Part shown: positions 7,844 through 16,346 of the stretch, in pieces
How the letters are laid out: each line of letters starts with the position of its first letter
Position numbering within the stretch: position 1 is the first letter of the stretch
From: Christensenella sp964438705
Lineage (GTDB): Bacteria > Bacillota > Clostridia > Christensenellales > Christensenellaceae
NCBI GenBank assembly: GCA_964438705.1
Contig: CAYTKQ010000015.1
Coordinates: 1-64,000 of the forward strand
Direction of reading: 5' to 3'
DNA: 64,000 bases
Program-made: the position numbers and the translations under genes
Notes under the pieces: generated by a model
What the model was told of the DNA's origin: nothing
What the model saw: the letters and a program-made list of their open reading frames with translations, nothing else
The model's database searches: none

Positions 7844-8829
7844 ATCAGCGTATAAGCCCCGTTCTTGATCTCCAGTCCGTATTTTTGCGCAAAGCCATCC
7901 GTTGTGATGATTTTTTTATCATCTGTGAGGAACAGCGCGTCTACCCCGTGCTGTTCGGCAAAGGGAACGCCTGCCTCCGGCCCCATCACAAAGAGCGCGG
8001 TGGAATAGATGTCCGACAAAATACCGCTGTCGCACACCACGCTCACAGCCGCAAGACCGTTTTCCACGGGTGCGCCCGTTTTGGGGTCGATGATGTGGTG
8101 GTAATATTTCCCGTTTTCCACAAATCCCCGTTCGTATGTGCCCGAGGTGGAAACGAACTTCGTATCGAGGGTGAGGACCGCCATGTAGTCGTTCTCGCTG
8201 CCTTCCGGGTCGCGAATCCCGATTTTATAGCTGCCGCCGTCCGGCTTTTTGCCCGTGGCATAGATGCTGCCGCCAAGCGAGATGATGGCGGAGGATACAT
8301 CGTTTTGCGAAAAATTCAACGCGAGTCGGTCGAGCGCATAACCCTTGACCGCGCCGCCGAGGTCGATGGTTGTTCCGCCGGCGTCCGCCGTTGTGCCATC
8401 AAGCGTGACACGGCGGTAATCTGCCACCGCAAGCAGCGCTTGCAGCTCTTCACTAGAAGGCACGCGGGTGTTTTCTGTGCCAAAGCCCCATGCCGCCATC
8501 ACAGAGCCGAGCGCAGGAGAAAACGCACCGTTTGTATCGCGCGCGGCTTCAAGGGACGTTTTTAAGACATCCGCCGTTTGGGTTGCCAGTTCTGTTTCTC
8601 CGCCCGCGTTTAAGCGGCCTATGTCGCTCGTTTCGATGGTTTTTGACATTTTGTTTTCGATGTCGCGCAGAAGCTGTTCGTTTTCCTTTAAAATGGAATC
8701 ATTTTCGGCATAGACCATTTGCGTGATGATGGTGTCCATCGCAAAGGTTTCGGAGGTTTGGGCCGGGGGCGCGCATGCGCATAAAAACAGGAAGCAGGCC
8801 GCAAGCGCGGCAAACACGAAACGCTTCAT
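7840..8829 (-). CDS. apbE: FAD:protein FMN transferase (ApbE), lipoprotein
   Basis: A 329-residue ApbE protein with a lipoprotein signal (hydrophobic core then CAC near residue 18). Family marks in order are MDTIITQMVY, SPALGSVMAAWGFG, GGTTIDLGGAVKGYALD, ISLGGSIYATG, HHIIDPKTGAPVENGL and SDIYSTALFVMG. It attaches FMN through a phosphoester bond to Ser/Thr of extracytoplasmic flavoproteins, such as Rnf/Nqr subunits or FMN-binding domain proteins, and needs Mg2+. No target flavoprotein is present in this window. Its start codon overlaps the stop of the 27-residue membrane peptide, so it is the second gene of the operon. Confidence 0.95.
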   Translation of the reverse strand: MKRFVFAALAACFLFLCACAPPAQTSETFAMDTIITQMVYAENDSILKENEQLLRDIENKMSKTIETSDIGRLNAGGETELATQTADVLKTSLEAARDTNGAFSPALGSVMAAWGFGTENTRVPSSEELQALLAVADYRRVTLDGTTADAGGTTIDLGGAVKGYALDRLALNFSQNDVSSAIISLGGSIYATGKKPDGGSYKIGIRDPEGSENDYMAVLTLDTKFVSTSGTYERGFVENGKYYHHIIDPKTGAPVENGLAAVSVVCDSGILSDIYSTALFVMGPEAGVPFAEQHGVDALFLTDDKKIITTDGFAQKYGLEIKNGAYTLI

Positions 8830-8909
8830 TTTGCGGAAAGCACCAAAAATATGATCGCTGCCGCAAGAAAGGGCAGTATAAACAACAACCGTTTTAAACC
8901 AAGCTTCAT
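8826..8909 (-). CDS. 27-residue single-pass membrane peptide
   Basis: ATG 8909 is preceded by GGGGGAA at good spacing. The peptide begins MKLGLKRLLFILPFLAAAII and is almost entirely one hydrophobic helix with a basic N terminus. Its TGA overlaps the ApbE start (ATGA), so expression would be coupled to apbE. It may be a small membrane protein of the operon, or a translated leader that promotes apbE translation. I know of no named family. Position and coupling make it likely to be translated. Confidence 0.6.
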   Translation of the reverse strand: MKLGLKRLLFILPFLAAAIIFLVLSAK

Positions 8910-8939
8910 AAAATTCCCCCGTTTGATTGATCTTTGAAC

Positions 8940-8988
8940 ATTATACCACACGTTTTGCGTTGATAAAACCGCGCTTTTATGGTATATT
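8940..8988. promoter_or_regulatory. Back-to-back promoters for argS (+) and apbE operon (-)
   Basis: For argS, TTGATA (8960-8965) and TATATT (8983-8988) are 17 bases apart. For the apbE operon, ATTATA at 8940-8945 is a perfect TATAAT on the minus strand, about 31 bases before the peptide ATG; its -35 would overlap the argS promoter and is poorly conserved. Confidence 0.6.
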
Positions 8989-9024
8989 TATACCTGTTAT
9001 CAAAAAGTGAGGCGGAAAATGGGA

Positions 9025-10716
9025 ATGGATTTAAAAACCGCGTTGGCGGAAAAAATTGCGGCGGCGGCAGGGCTTGCGAACGAACAGATCATGGAGATGC
9101 TGGAAACGCCGCCCGACCCGAAAATGGGAGACGCGGCGCTGCCGTGTTTTAAGCTGGCAAAGGAGCTGAGAAAAGCACCTCCGGTGATCGCGCAGGAGCT
9201 TTCCGAACGGATGCAAGCGCCTGATTTTGTGGCGCGCGTGGAGGTTGCGGGCGGCTACCTTAATTTCTTTTACGACAGAGGATATTACGCGAACGGCGTG
9301 CTTCATACGCTGGAAAAAGCGGGTGAAGACTGGGGCCGGTCAGATTTGGGCGCGGGCAAGACGGTGGTGATCGACTATTCCTCCGTCAACATCGCAAAGC
9401 CCTTCCACATCGGGCATCTTTCTTCGACCGCAATTGGCAGCGCGCTTTACAAGATATACAAATTCTTGGGCTATGACGTGGTGGGCGTGAATCACCTGGG
9501 CGACTGGGGCACGCAGTTTGGCAAGCTGATCGCGGCCTACAAGCTGTGGGGGGACGACGACGAAATCAACCGCGACTCCGTGGCGGCGATGCTGAAATTG
9601 TATGTGCGCTTCCACGACGAGGCGGAGCAGGACGAGAGCCTCAACGAGCAGGGCCGCGCGTGGTTCAAAAAGATCGAGGACGCAGACGAAGAAGCTCTGC
9701 GCATCTTCGAATGGTTCAAGGAGCTGACGCTCAAAGAGGCAAAACGGGTGTATGCACTTTTAGACGTGCAGTTCGACAGCTTTGCGGGGGAGAGTTTTTA
9801 CAACGACAAAATCCCCGCCGTTTTGGACGAGCTGAGGCAAAAGCATCTGCTCGAGCAGAGCGAGGGCGCGTTTGTGGTGCGCCTCGATGAAGAGGAGCTG
9901 CCCCCCGCGATCATTTTGAAATCCGATGGAACGACGCTGTATGCGACGCGCGATCTGGCGGCGGCGGAATACCGCAAGAAAACCTATGATTTTTACAGGA
10001 ACCTGTATGTGGTGGCCTATCAGCAAAGCCTGCATTTCAAGCAGATCTTCGCGGTGCTCAGCAAGATGGGCTATGAATGGTCGCAGGATTGCGAGCATGT
10101 GGCGTTTGGCATGGTGTCCCTCGCGGACGGCACGATGTCTACCCGCAAGGGCAAGATCGTGCTTTTGGAGGATGTGCTCAGCAAGGCGGTGGAAAAGACG
10201 CTCGCCGTCATCGAGGAGAAGAATCCCAACCTCGAGAACAAGGAGCAGGTGGCTTCGGACATCGGCATCGGCGCGGTGATTTTTTCGACGCTTTCGCAAA
10301 GCCGCATCAAGGACATCACCTTTTCGTTCGACCGCGTGCTGAATTTCGACGGGGAGACGGGGCCGTATGTTCAGTATACGCACACGCGGTGCGCGTCCGT
10401 CATTGCGCGGCACGAGGAAAACGACGCAGGGCTCGATATGGAGGCGCTTTTGGACGACGACGCGTTCGCAGTGCTCAAGCTGCTTGCGGCCTTTCCGCAG
10501 ACGGTGGTCGCCGCGAGCGAAAAGAACGAGCCGTTTTTTGTGACGCGCTATCTCGTCGATCTGGCGCAGGCGTTCAACAAGTATTATTACGAGCACCGCA
10601 TCATCGACGGCGACGCGGCGCGCACCAACGCACGCATTTCTCTTGCGCGGGCGGTGAAAAACACGCTGAAAACAGGGCTTAGCCTGCTCGGCATCAAAGC
10701 GCCGGACAAGATGTGA
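9025..10716 (+). CDS. argS: Arginine--tRNA ligase
   Basis: Class I arginyl-tRNA synthetase of about 564 residues. The N-terminal Add-1 domain (about 1-105) is followed by the catalytic domain with the KPFHIGHLSS version of HIGH, the NHLGDWGTQFGKLI segment, and MSTRKGK in place of KMSKS. The C-terminal DALR anticodon-binding domain holds NFDGETGPYVQYTHTR at its border. It charges tRNA-Arg with arginine using ATP. The GAGGCGG site at 9009-9015 fits ATG 9025 best; ATG 9019 and GTG 9007 are in frame. It has its own promoter and is convergent with the HAD gene, with only ten bases between and no clear terminator. Confidence 0.97.
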   Translation: MDLKTALAEKIAAAAGLANEQIMEMLETPPDPKMGDAALPCFKLAKELRKAPPVIAQELSERMQAPDFVARVEVAGGYLNFFYDRGYYANGVLHTLEKAGEDWGRSDLGAGKTVVIDYSSVNIAKPFHIGHLSSTAIGSALYKIYKFLGYDVVGVNHLGDWGTQFGKLIAAYKLWGDDDEINRDSVAAMLKLYVRFHDEAEQDESLNEQGRAWFKKIEDADEEALRIFEWFKELTLKEAKRVYALLDVQFDSFAGESFYNDKIPAVLDELRQKHLLEQSEGAFVVRLDEEELPPAIILKSDGTTLYATRDLAAAEYRKKTYDFYRNLYVVAYQQSLHFKQIFAVLSKMGYEWSQDCEHVAFGMVSLADGTMSTRKGKIVLLEDVLSKAVEKTLAVIEEKNPNLENKEQVASDIGIGAVIFSTLSQSRIKDITFSFDRVLNFDGETGPYVQYTHTRCASVIARHEENDAGLDMEALLDDDAFAVLKLLAAFPQTVVAASEKNEPFFVTRYLVDLAQAFNKYYYEHRIIDGDAARTNARISLARAVKNTLKTGLSLLGIKAPDKM

Positions 10717-10726
10717 CGTGCCGTTC

Positions 10727-11374
10727 TTACAACACGATATCGAGCAGCGCTGCGGGCGTGTCGACCAGATACGCGGCATGTGCCTCGATCAGCGCCTCTT
10801 TCGCGCGGAACCCCCACGTTACGCCGACGCACGGGATGCCGGCGCAACGCGCCGTTTCAACGTCCACCTCGGAATCGCCCACGTAGAGGGTTTCCTCTTT
10901 TGAAACGCCGAGCTCTTCCATTGCAAGCAGCACGCCGTCCGGCGCGGGCTTTTTGCGCACCGTTTCGCTTTCGCCCACGGCGCTCATCAAAAATCCATCA
11001 AAATATTTGTCGCTCAACAGCTTGACTGCCGCGTCGAATTTGTTGGAAACCACTGCCGTCTTTACGCCGCGATCCCGCAGCGTTTTCAGCAGTTCCATCA
11101 CGCCGTCATACGGGCGCGTCTGATCGCTCATGTGGTCCTTATACCAGATTTTAAACGCCTCCGAAAATTCCGCTTGTGTTTTTGCGTCCGTTCCTTCCGG
11201 AAGCACGGAGCGGGCCAGTACATTCAAACCGTTCCCCATAAAACCGGCGATCTCCGCCGCTGTCCTCGCCGGATACCCCATTTGCTCCAGCACATGGTTG
11301 ACGCTGTCCTTCAGGTCGTCGAGCGTGTTGAGGATCGTGCCGTCCATATCGAATATCACCGCATTGTATTTCAT
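10727..11374 (-). CDS. HAD family phosphatase, phosphoglycolate phosphatase-like
   Basis: A 215-residue haloacid dehalogenase protein with a helical cap. Motif I is FDMDGTILNT, motif II VVSNK, motif III KKPAPDG, motif IV GDSEVDVETA. This set and the cap match the Gph/PGP-like group, which dephosphorylates 2-phosphoglycolate or other small phosphoesters; the true substrate cannot be fixed by eye. It stands alone between argS (convergent) and a divergent lipoprotein gene. Confidence 0.88.
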   Translation of the reverse strand: MKYNAVIFDMDGTILNTLDDLKDSVNHVLEQMGYPARTAAEIAGFMGNGLNVLARSVLPEGTDAKTQAEFSEAFKIWYKDHMSDQTRPYDGVMELLKTLRDRGVKTAVVSNKFDAAVKLLSDKYFDGFLMSAVGESETVRKKPAPDGVLLAMEELGVSKEETLYVGDSEVDVETARCAGIPCVGVTWGFRAKEALIEAHAAYLVDTPAALLDIVL

Positions 11375-11475
11375 CTAAAAAACCATCCTTTTGTCATCAA
11401 AATGGCTTAATATAAAGCCAAATCGTGAATAATTTGTAAAATCCACCTCCTATTGTAACACAAATTTTGTGCATC

Positions 11476-11484
11476 TGTTATAAT
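11476..11484 (+). promoter_or_regulatory. Extended -10 promoter for the lipoprotein gene
   Basis: TGTTATAAT contains an extended TG and a perfect TATAAT, about 50 bases before the ATG at 11535. No good -35 box lies 17 bases upstream. Confidence 0.5.
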
Positions 11485-11534
11485 TGCATTACGAAAGACA
11501 GAAACGATGGCGTTTTTGAGATATAGGAGTCACT

Positions 11535-12377
11535 ATGAGAAAATTGGTTGTGCTGACCGCCGTGCTGCTTGTTTCGGCGATCGGCGTTACAGCTTGTTCC
11601 GTTCCAAACATCGGAAAAATGGAGATCATCAACGCGGTGAAGGGAGCCGCGGAGGAAGCGCAGGAGCCAGCGACGCAAGACGCCGCTGCCGCGCAGGATG
11701 CGCAGGACCCGAATGCGGGGGGCGCTGCCGCAAGCGATGAAGGGCAGGACCCGGCTGTGGAAGAGAACGTTCCTGAGGTTGCCGCGCAAAACGAAAAAGA
11801 AGCGGGCGGCAAGGAGGAAAAAGAGGGCAAGGACGATCCCAAAAAGTATGCGGAGCGCATTGAATGCAAAACAGCCGTGATCGGCGGCAATAATATGATC
11901 GTGCAGGTGAAAAACAACAACGATATGCCGATCCCCACGCTTACGGTGCACGTCAATTATCAGGACGGCAAAAAGAGTTATGATTTCTATCAGGTGCCGT
12001 CGGGCGGGCAGATCGTGATCCCTGTGGAAAAGGGAGAGGGCGATCTTCCTCCTGCCGTATCGGCGGACGTATCGGTTTGCATGGATGAAAACGAGTATAC
12101 CGGCCTTTCCTCCCTGTTGAACGTCGAGCAGAGCAAGACGAACAGCGCCTACAAGCTGACCGTGACCAATACGGCGGACATCGCGTGCCGGAAAATGAGC
12201 ATTGCAGTCCTGTTTTCAAACGAAACGGGCGTGATCTGCGTGCTGACCACCTCCGCGCCGGAACCACTGGCGCCGGGCGCGAGCACCACCTTTACCTTCA
12301 CCCTGCCCCAAAGCTTCACGGACGCGGGCGTATCCTTCACGAACGCAGCGTATGTGATGAACGAGGCGGTGGGCTGA
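11535..12377 (+). CDS. Lipoprotein with Ala/Glu-rich linker
   Basis: A 280-residue exported lipoprotein. Residues 1-21 form a signal peptide ending in the lipobox-like TACS. Residues about 35-105 are a low-complexity Ala/Glu/Gln/Asp/Lys linker, probably unstructured and spanning the cell wall. The C-terminal 170 residues look like two beta-sandwich repeats (AVIGGNNMIVQVKNNNDMPI and AYKLTVTNTADIACRKM), resembling small Ig-like or FxLYD-type modules. No enzyme motif is visible. It is single, with its own extended -10 promoter and a strong terminator. Function unknown; surface exposure is inferred. Confidence 0.8.
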   Translation: MRKLVVLTAVLLVSAIGVTACSVPNIGKMEIINAVKGAAEEAQEPATQDAAAAQDAQDPNAGGAAASDEGQDPAVEENVPEVAAQNEKEAGGKEEKEGKDDPKKYAERIECKTAVIGGNNMIVQVKNNNDMPIPTLTVHVNYQDGKKSYDFYQVPSGGQIVIPVEKGEGDLPPAVSADVSVCMDENEYTGLSSLLNVEQSKTNSAYKLTVTNTADIACRKMSIAVLFSNETGVICVLTTSAPEPLAPGASTTFTFTLPQSFTDAGVSFTNAAYVMNEAVG

Positions 12378-12393
12378 GCAAGGATTAAATAAG

Positions 12394-12433
12394 AAAAGAC
12401 CAATGGAACAAAATTGATCCATTGGTCTTTTTT
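12394..12433 (+). terminator. Rho-independent terminator
   Basis: A 14-base stem (12394-12407 with 12418-12431) closes with a T-rich 3' arm; the matching A-run makes it work for both strands. It ends the lipoprotein gene and the convergent XRE gene. Confidence 0.9.
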
Positions 12434-12454
12434 GCTGTGCTGACATTCGGGCCA

Positions 12455-12703
12455 TTATTCATGCGGCTTTATCCCTTGAAAGAACTCCGCAAAATCCACA
12501 TCATAAACTTGCTGTAATGCGACCAAATCCGTCACCTTGATATTACGTTTCCCAAGTTCTATTTTTGAATAAGCACTTCTCTCAAGGAGACTTCCAAGCA
12601 AATTTATTTTGGCAGTAAGCGCCTCCTGCGACAACCCCGATTCTTTCCGTAAGCGTTTTAAATTTGTAGATAAGCTAACGTTTTGGACAAGCATATTTCT
12701 CAT
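12455..12703 (-). CDS. XRE family transcriptional regulator
   Basis: An 82-residue single-domain Cro/CI-type helix-turn-helix protein. The HTH runs from LKRLRKESGLSQEALTAKI to AYSKIELGKRNIKVTDLVAL, the usual five-helix pattern. There is no ligand or peptidase domain. ATG 12703 follows AAGGGG at proper spacing. It is divergent from the 118-residue gene at 12821, and the space between holds two near-identical palindromes placed over the two start sites. It is therefore probably an autorepressor that also represses 12821. The size and layout resemble phage- or element-derived regulators. Confidence 0.9.
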   Translation of the reverse strand: MRNMLVQNVSLSTNLKRLRKESGLSQEALTAKINLLGSLLERSAYSKIELGKRNIKVTDLVALQQVYDVDFAEFFQGIKPHE

Positions 12704-12722
12704 AATAGCACCCCTTAAAAAC

Positions 12723-12796
12723 GAGACTCATAGGTCGCAATTTTTACTTGATTATAGTATGAGTTCGATGATATAATTGGGACGTATAAGTCCCAA
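12723..12796. promoter_or_regulatory. Divergent promoters with two matching operators
   Basis: The plus promoter is TTGATT (12748-12753), 18 bases, TATAAT (12772-12777). On the minus strand a TATAAT is read at 12751-12756. Operator 1 (12723-12739, GAGACTCATAGGTCGCA) and operator 2 (12779-12795, GGGACGTATAAGTCCCA) share the pattern GRGAC-N-YATA-R-GTCSCA. Operator 1 lies just past the minus -10, operator 2 just past the plus -10, so each covers the start site of one promoter. This is classic steric repression by the neighbouring XRE protein (inferred). Confidence 0.75.
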
Positions 12797-12820
12797 AATG
12801 CTTTATAAGGAGAAATAATC

Positions 12821-13177
12821 ATGTCGAATAAAAAAATGTTGGAATGTTTGGAGCAGAATGTAGATGGACTTGAAAAAATTCAAAACCTGATGATGTTTGA
12901 AGACCCGCTCGTATACGATGATCTCATTCAGGAAATCAGAATAGATCACTTCTATGGCTACGAAGCGCTGTTGCCTGTCATGCTGATATCGACAGACGAC
13001 CCTGTTATTGCGCGAACAGGCAAGCGTCTTTTGCTCCAGCTTTATTGCGAGAAGTTACAGGAAGTCGGCGGACGACAGATTGTTGACCGTGTGACAGAGA
13101 TTTTGACAGACGAAAAAGAGCGATGGGATAAAAGGATCAAGCGTCTGCTCAAACTGAAAAAGCAAAATAAGTTGTAA
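12821..13177 (+). CDS. Hypothetical 118-residue helical protein under XRE control
   Basis: Not a family I recognise. The protein is acidic in its first half and ends with a strongly basic helix (KERWDKRIKRLLKLKKQNKL). No cysteine cluster, membrane segment or catalytic motif stands out, and the predicted fold is mainly helical. ATG 12821 follows AAGGAG at good spacing. It has a near-consensus promoter with one operator on its start site and is divergent from the XRE gene, so it is probably the repressed output of that small module. Roles as an antirepressor, toxin or stress protein are all possible. Confidence 0.75.
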   Translation: MSNKKMLECLEQNVDGLEKIQNLMMFEDPLVYDDLIQEIRIDHFYGYEALLPVMLISTDDPVIARTGKRLLLQLYCEKLQEVGGRQIVDRVTEILTDEKERWDKRIKRLLKLKKQNKL

Positions 13178-13218
13178 ATATCTCCATAAAGGCTCCCTTT
13201 TGAGCGCTTTGGAGTGTG

Positions 13219-14040
13219 TTAGTCATGAGTGGACGTATACGGATGTTTTGCCTCGAGCAGCGCGGGGCCTGATTCCTGCTGCGCCTCACGGAGCAGTGCG
13301 TTTTTATCCACCGCAAATTCCGTCATGTTGGCCCAATAGCGTTTGGGCATATGCGTCATGCGGCAGCGCGGGTTTTCCCGTCCTTCCACCGCGATGGTAT
13401 CGTAAAACATGCGCCACAGCGCGCGGAACCGAAGCTCCTCCTCGTCCGGATCGGGCATGGTGAAGCGTTCGATGGGAAAAATCTGCGTTTTTCCGTTTTC
13501 ATAGACGAGCGCGTCGCCGTGGGTCTTATCGTAGATCAAAAAATTTTCGTGCGGATACCGTCCGCGAAAGTGCGGGGCGAGGATGGGCAGCACGTAGTTT
13601 TTGGGCGTGATCTCCGCGACGAGCGCTTTGCCGAATATGGAAAAACGGATGAAGCCCGTCAGCAGATGCGCCTCCCCGCCGAGGCGCTTGACCGCCTTAA
13701 ACAGCGTGTTGACCGTGTCGTCCGCAAGCATGCGCATCACCTTGGGGCCGTGCTCATACCCCAAACGTAAAAAGCGCAGGATGTGGGTCTCCTTATCCGG
13801 CAGGCAGGTGAGGAACGCCTGCTGCACAAAACCGAGCGCCTCGCGCCCCATCTTTTTGGGGATGGACACAAGCACCCGCCGCGCCTTTTGCGGGTCGGTC
13901 TCCACCAGGCGCGTCTCAAACATCGTGGTTTGGAAATGTTCCGGTCCGCACACCCGCTGCGGCTCCTCTTTGTTTGCAAAGCTTTCGAACACACAGCACA
14001 AAAGCCCTTCAAAGCTCCCGTCGTATTGATAATCGATCAT
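13219..14040 (-). CDS. TIGR03915 family putative DNA repair protein
   Basis: A 273-residue protein of the DUF4130/TIGR03915 family, starting YQYDGSFEGLLCCVFESFANKEEP. Also visible are GGEAHLLTGFIRFSIFG and a C-terminal region with LWRMFYDTIAVEGRENPRCRMTHMPKRYW, typical of the family. Its start overlaps the stop of the radical SAM gene by four bases (ATGA). The pair occurs together in many bacteria and is proposed to act in DNA repair or base modification; the biochemical role is not established. The DUF4130 region resembles a uracil-DNA-glycosylase-like partner, which is only a family association. Confidence 0.9.
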   Translation of the reverse strand: MIDYQYDGSFEGLLCCVFESFANKEEPQRVCGPEHFQTTMFETRLVETDPQKARRVLVSIPKKMGREALGFVQQAFLTCLPDKETHILRFLRLGYEHGPKVMRMLADDTVNTLFKAVKRLGGEAHLLTGFIRFSIFGKALVAEITPKNYVLPILAPHFRGRYPHENFLIYDKTHGDALVYENGKTQIFPIERFTMPDPDEEELRFRALWRMFYDTIAVEGRENPRCRMTHMPKRYWANMTEFAVDKNALLREAQQESGPALLEAKHPYTSTHD

Positions 14041-15359
14041 AGCTGCCCCGTTAGCGCTTTTTGCACGTCCGCCGTCAATGCGGCGGGCGGCTCAAAGAAA
14101 GAGACCTGCTTGCTGCCGTCCGCGGAATAGCCGCTCTGGCGATAGGCAGACAGCGTCTTTTGCGACATCATGGCGCACAGCACCTCCTCGCCGGAAAACC
14201 GCGTAGAGCAGTCCATCCTGTCCCGGCAGGTGATGAAATATTTGGCGCGCTTCAAAACCACGCCCAGCTTTTTGAGCCCCTCGAAGGTGAGTGACGTGGT
14301 GCGCCGGGCCGTGAGGATGCGCCGCGCACTCGTCACGCCGATGCCGGGGACGCGCAGCAGATCTTCGTAGGACGCGCGGTTCACCTCCAGCGGAAAATTC
14401 TCCATGTTGTTGAGCGCCCAGTTGCATTTGGGGTCGATAAAAGGATTGAAGGTGGGGTGCTGTTCGTCTAAAAGCTCGCTCGCCTTGAACTGGTAAAAGC
14501 GCAGCAGCCAGTCGGCCTGATAAAGCCGATGCTCGCGCAGCAGCGGGGGCTTGGTGTCAAGAGACGGAAGCAGGGAGTTTTCCACCACGGGGATGTAGGC
14601 CGAGAAAAACACGCGCTTCAACTGATATTTTTTGTAGAGACCCTCCGTGAGGTTCAATATCTGAAAATCCGTTTCGGGTGACGCACCCACGATCATCTGC
14701 GTGCTTTGCCCTGCGGGCGTGAAGCGGGGCGCGTTTTTATAAAGAGCGAGCTCCTGCTTGTTCTGCCGTTTTAAATCGCGGATGAAGGCCATGGGCTCGA
14801 GAACGGAGTCCTTGCTTTTATCCGGGGCAAGTAGCTTTAAGCTGTTTTGCGAGGGCATTTCGATGTTTACGCTCATCCTGTCTGCGAGCATGCCAAGGCG
14901 CGTGATGAGCGCGTCGGACGCGCCGGGGATGGCCTTGGCGTGGATATATCCCGCAAAACGGTATTCCTGCCGCAAAATGCGCAGCGCTTCGATCATCAGC
15001 TCGCACGTGTAATCCGGGCTTTTCACCACACCCGAACTTAAAAATAAGCCCTCGATGTAGTTGCGGCGGTAAAAGTGCATGGTGAGGTCTGCAAGTTCGC
15101 GCGGGGAAAACATCGTGCGCCGCACGTCGTTTGACTTGCGGTTCACGCAGTATTTGCAGTCATACACGCAATAGTTGGTGAGCAGCACCTTCAAAAGCGA
15201 AATACACCGCCCGTCCGCGGCAAAGCTGTGGCAGCAGCCGCCCGACGTCGCGGAGCCGATCTGTCCTTTTTTTGCAACGCGGTCCGTGCCGCTTGACGTG
15301 CATGCCACGTCATATTTTGCGGAATCCGTCAATATCTCAAGCTTTTCGAACAGGTCCAT
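14037..15359 (-). CDS. Putative DNA modification/repair radical SAM protein (TIGR03916)
   Basis: A 440-residue radical SAM enzyme. The 4Fe-4S motif is CVYDCKYC (CxxxCxxC) near residue 65, after SGGCCHSFAADGRCISLLK. The C-terminal part holds a helix-hairpin-helix DNA-binding motif, RVPGIGVTSARRIL, as in the family. It would cleave S-adenosylmethionine to start radical chemistry on DNA or a DNA-bound substrate. The downstream TIGR03915 gene overlaps by four bases, so they are made together. The length agrees with the family. No promoter was confidently assigned. Confidence 0.92.
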   Translation of the reverse strand: MDLFEKLEILTDSAKYDVACTSSGTDRVAKKGQIGSATSGGCCHSFAADGRCISLLKVLLTNYCVYDCKYCVNRKSNDVRRTMFSPRELADLTMHFYRRNYIEGLFLSSGVVKSPDYTCELMIEALRILRQEYRFAGYIHAKAIPGASDALITRLGMLADRMSVNIEMPSQNSLKLLAPDKSKDSVLEPMAFIRDLKRQNKQELALYKNAPRFTPAGQSTQMIVGASPETDFQILNLTEGLYKKYQLKRVFFSAYIPVVENSLLPSLDTKPPLLREHRLYQADWLLRFYQFKASELLDEQHPTFNPFIDPKCNWALNNMENFPLEVNRASYEDLLRVPGIGVTSARRILTARRTTSLTFEGLKKLGVVLKRAKYFITCRDRMDCSTRFSGEEVLCAMMSQKTLSAYRQSGYSADGSKQVSFFEPPAALTADVQKALTGQL

Positions 15360-15460
15360 CGCGCGCCTCCCGTAGTATTTGATCTTATCATATCACAGGC
15401 GGCGTACAAATGACGGTATTATATCGTTAAAATTTTTGCAGATAAATCAGTGTTGCGCGG

Positions 15461-16345
15461 TCACTGCTGCTTTATGTGGACCTCGCCCGCGAATAAAGAG
15501 GCGAGCAAAGAGAGGCGGCTTGCATCCGGGGCGGAAAAATCCACGCCCGCGTAGGCCATGCCGAGCGCGGGATATTTGGAAACGCCGTATTGGTGATAAG
15601 GAAGCAGCTCGACGCGCTCTACCGGATATTGCCCGAGCAGGCGGGCAAGCTGCCTGAGCTCTGAGATATCGTCGTTTTCGCCGGAGACGAGCGGCAGACG
15701 TACCCATATGCGCGCTCCGCTCCGTTGCAGCCGTTTGAAATTTTCGAGGATACGCGCGTTGCTCTTTCCGGTCAGCGCTTTGTGCAAACCGGGCGAATAT
15801 GCTTTCAGGTCGAAAAGGAACAGCCCCACGGCGGGCAGCAGCGCTTCAAAGGAGGAAAAGGGAACGTTGCCGCATGTATCCACGGCCACGTGAACATTAT
15901 TTTCCCGCAGCAGCCGAGTCAGCTTGACTGCGAAAGGCGCGTGCAGCAGAGGCTCCCCGCCCGAAAGTGTGACGCCGCCGCCGGAATTTTGATAGAAGGC
16001 GCTGTCGTCCATCAATTCCGCGACGAGCGCTTCGGGCGAATAAACCCCGCCAACGAGGGAGAGGGCACGCGTGACGCATTTTTTGACGCACGCACCGCAG
16101 GCGACGCACTTTTTGAACGACAAAGACTGCCCCTTGGCAAACACGCCATTTTCGCATGTTGAGGCGCAAAGGCCACAGCCTGCGCACAAAGGGCGTGAGA
16201 ACCGAAGCTGCGGCTGCGGGCTGATACATTCCGGATTGTGGCACCACTTACACGCAAGGGGACAGCCCTTGAAAAAGACCGTGGTGCGGATGCCCGGGCC
16301 GTCATCCAGCGAGAAGCGCTGGATGTCCGTGACAATCGCCTCCAT
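15461..16345 (-). CDS. Glycyl radical enzyme activating protein
   Basis: A 294-residue radical SAM activase. The start was set at ATG 16345 (MEAIVTDIQRFSLDDGPGIRTTVF), preceded by GGGAGG; it lies one base beyond the stop of the glycyl radical enzyme. The SAM cluster motif is CPLACKWC (residues 28-35). A ferredoxin-like insert with two more cysteine clusters follows (CAGCGLCASTC and CVACGACVKKC). That insert is typical of activases for dehydratase/lyase-type glycyl radical enzymes rather than plain PflA. It installs the glycyl radical on the enzyme encoded by the gene upstream. Confidence 0.95.
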   Translation of the reverse strand: MEAIVTDIQRFSLDDGPGIRTTVFFKGCPLACKWCHNPECISPQPQLRFSRPLCAGCGLCASTCENGVFAKGQSLSFKKCVACGACVKKCVTRALSLVGGVYSPEALVAELMDDSAFYQNSGGGVTLSGGEPLLHAPFAVKLTRLLRENNVHVAVDTCGNVPFSSFEALLPAVGLFLFDLKAYSPGLHKALTGKSNARILENFKRLQRSGARIWVRLPLVSGENDDISELRQLARLLGQYPVERVELLPYHQYGVSKYPALGMAYAGVDFSAPDASRLSLLASLFAGEVHIKQQ

Positions 16346-16346
16346 A

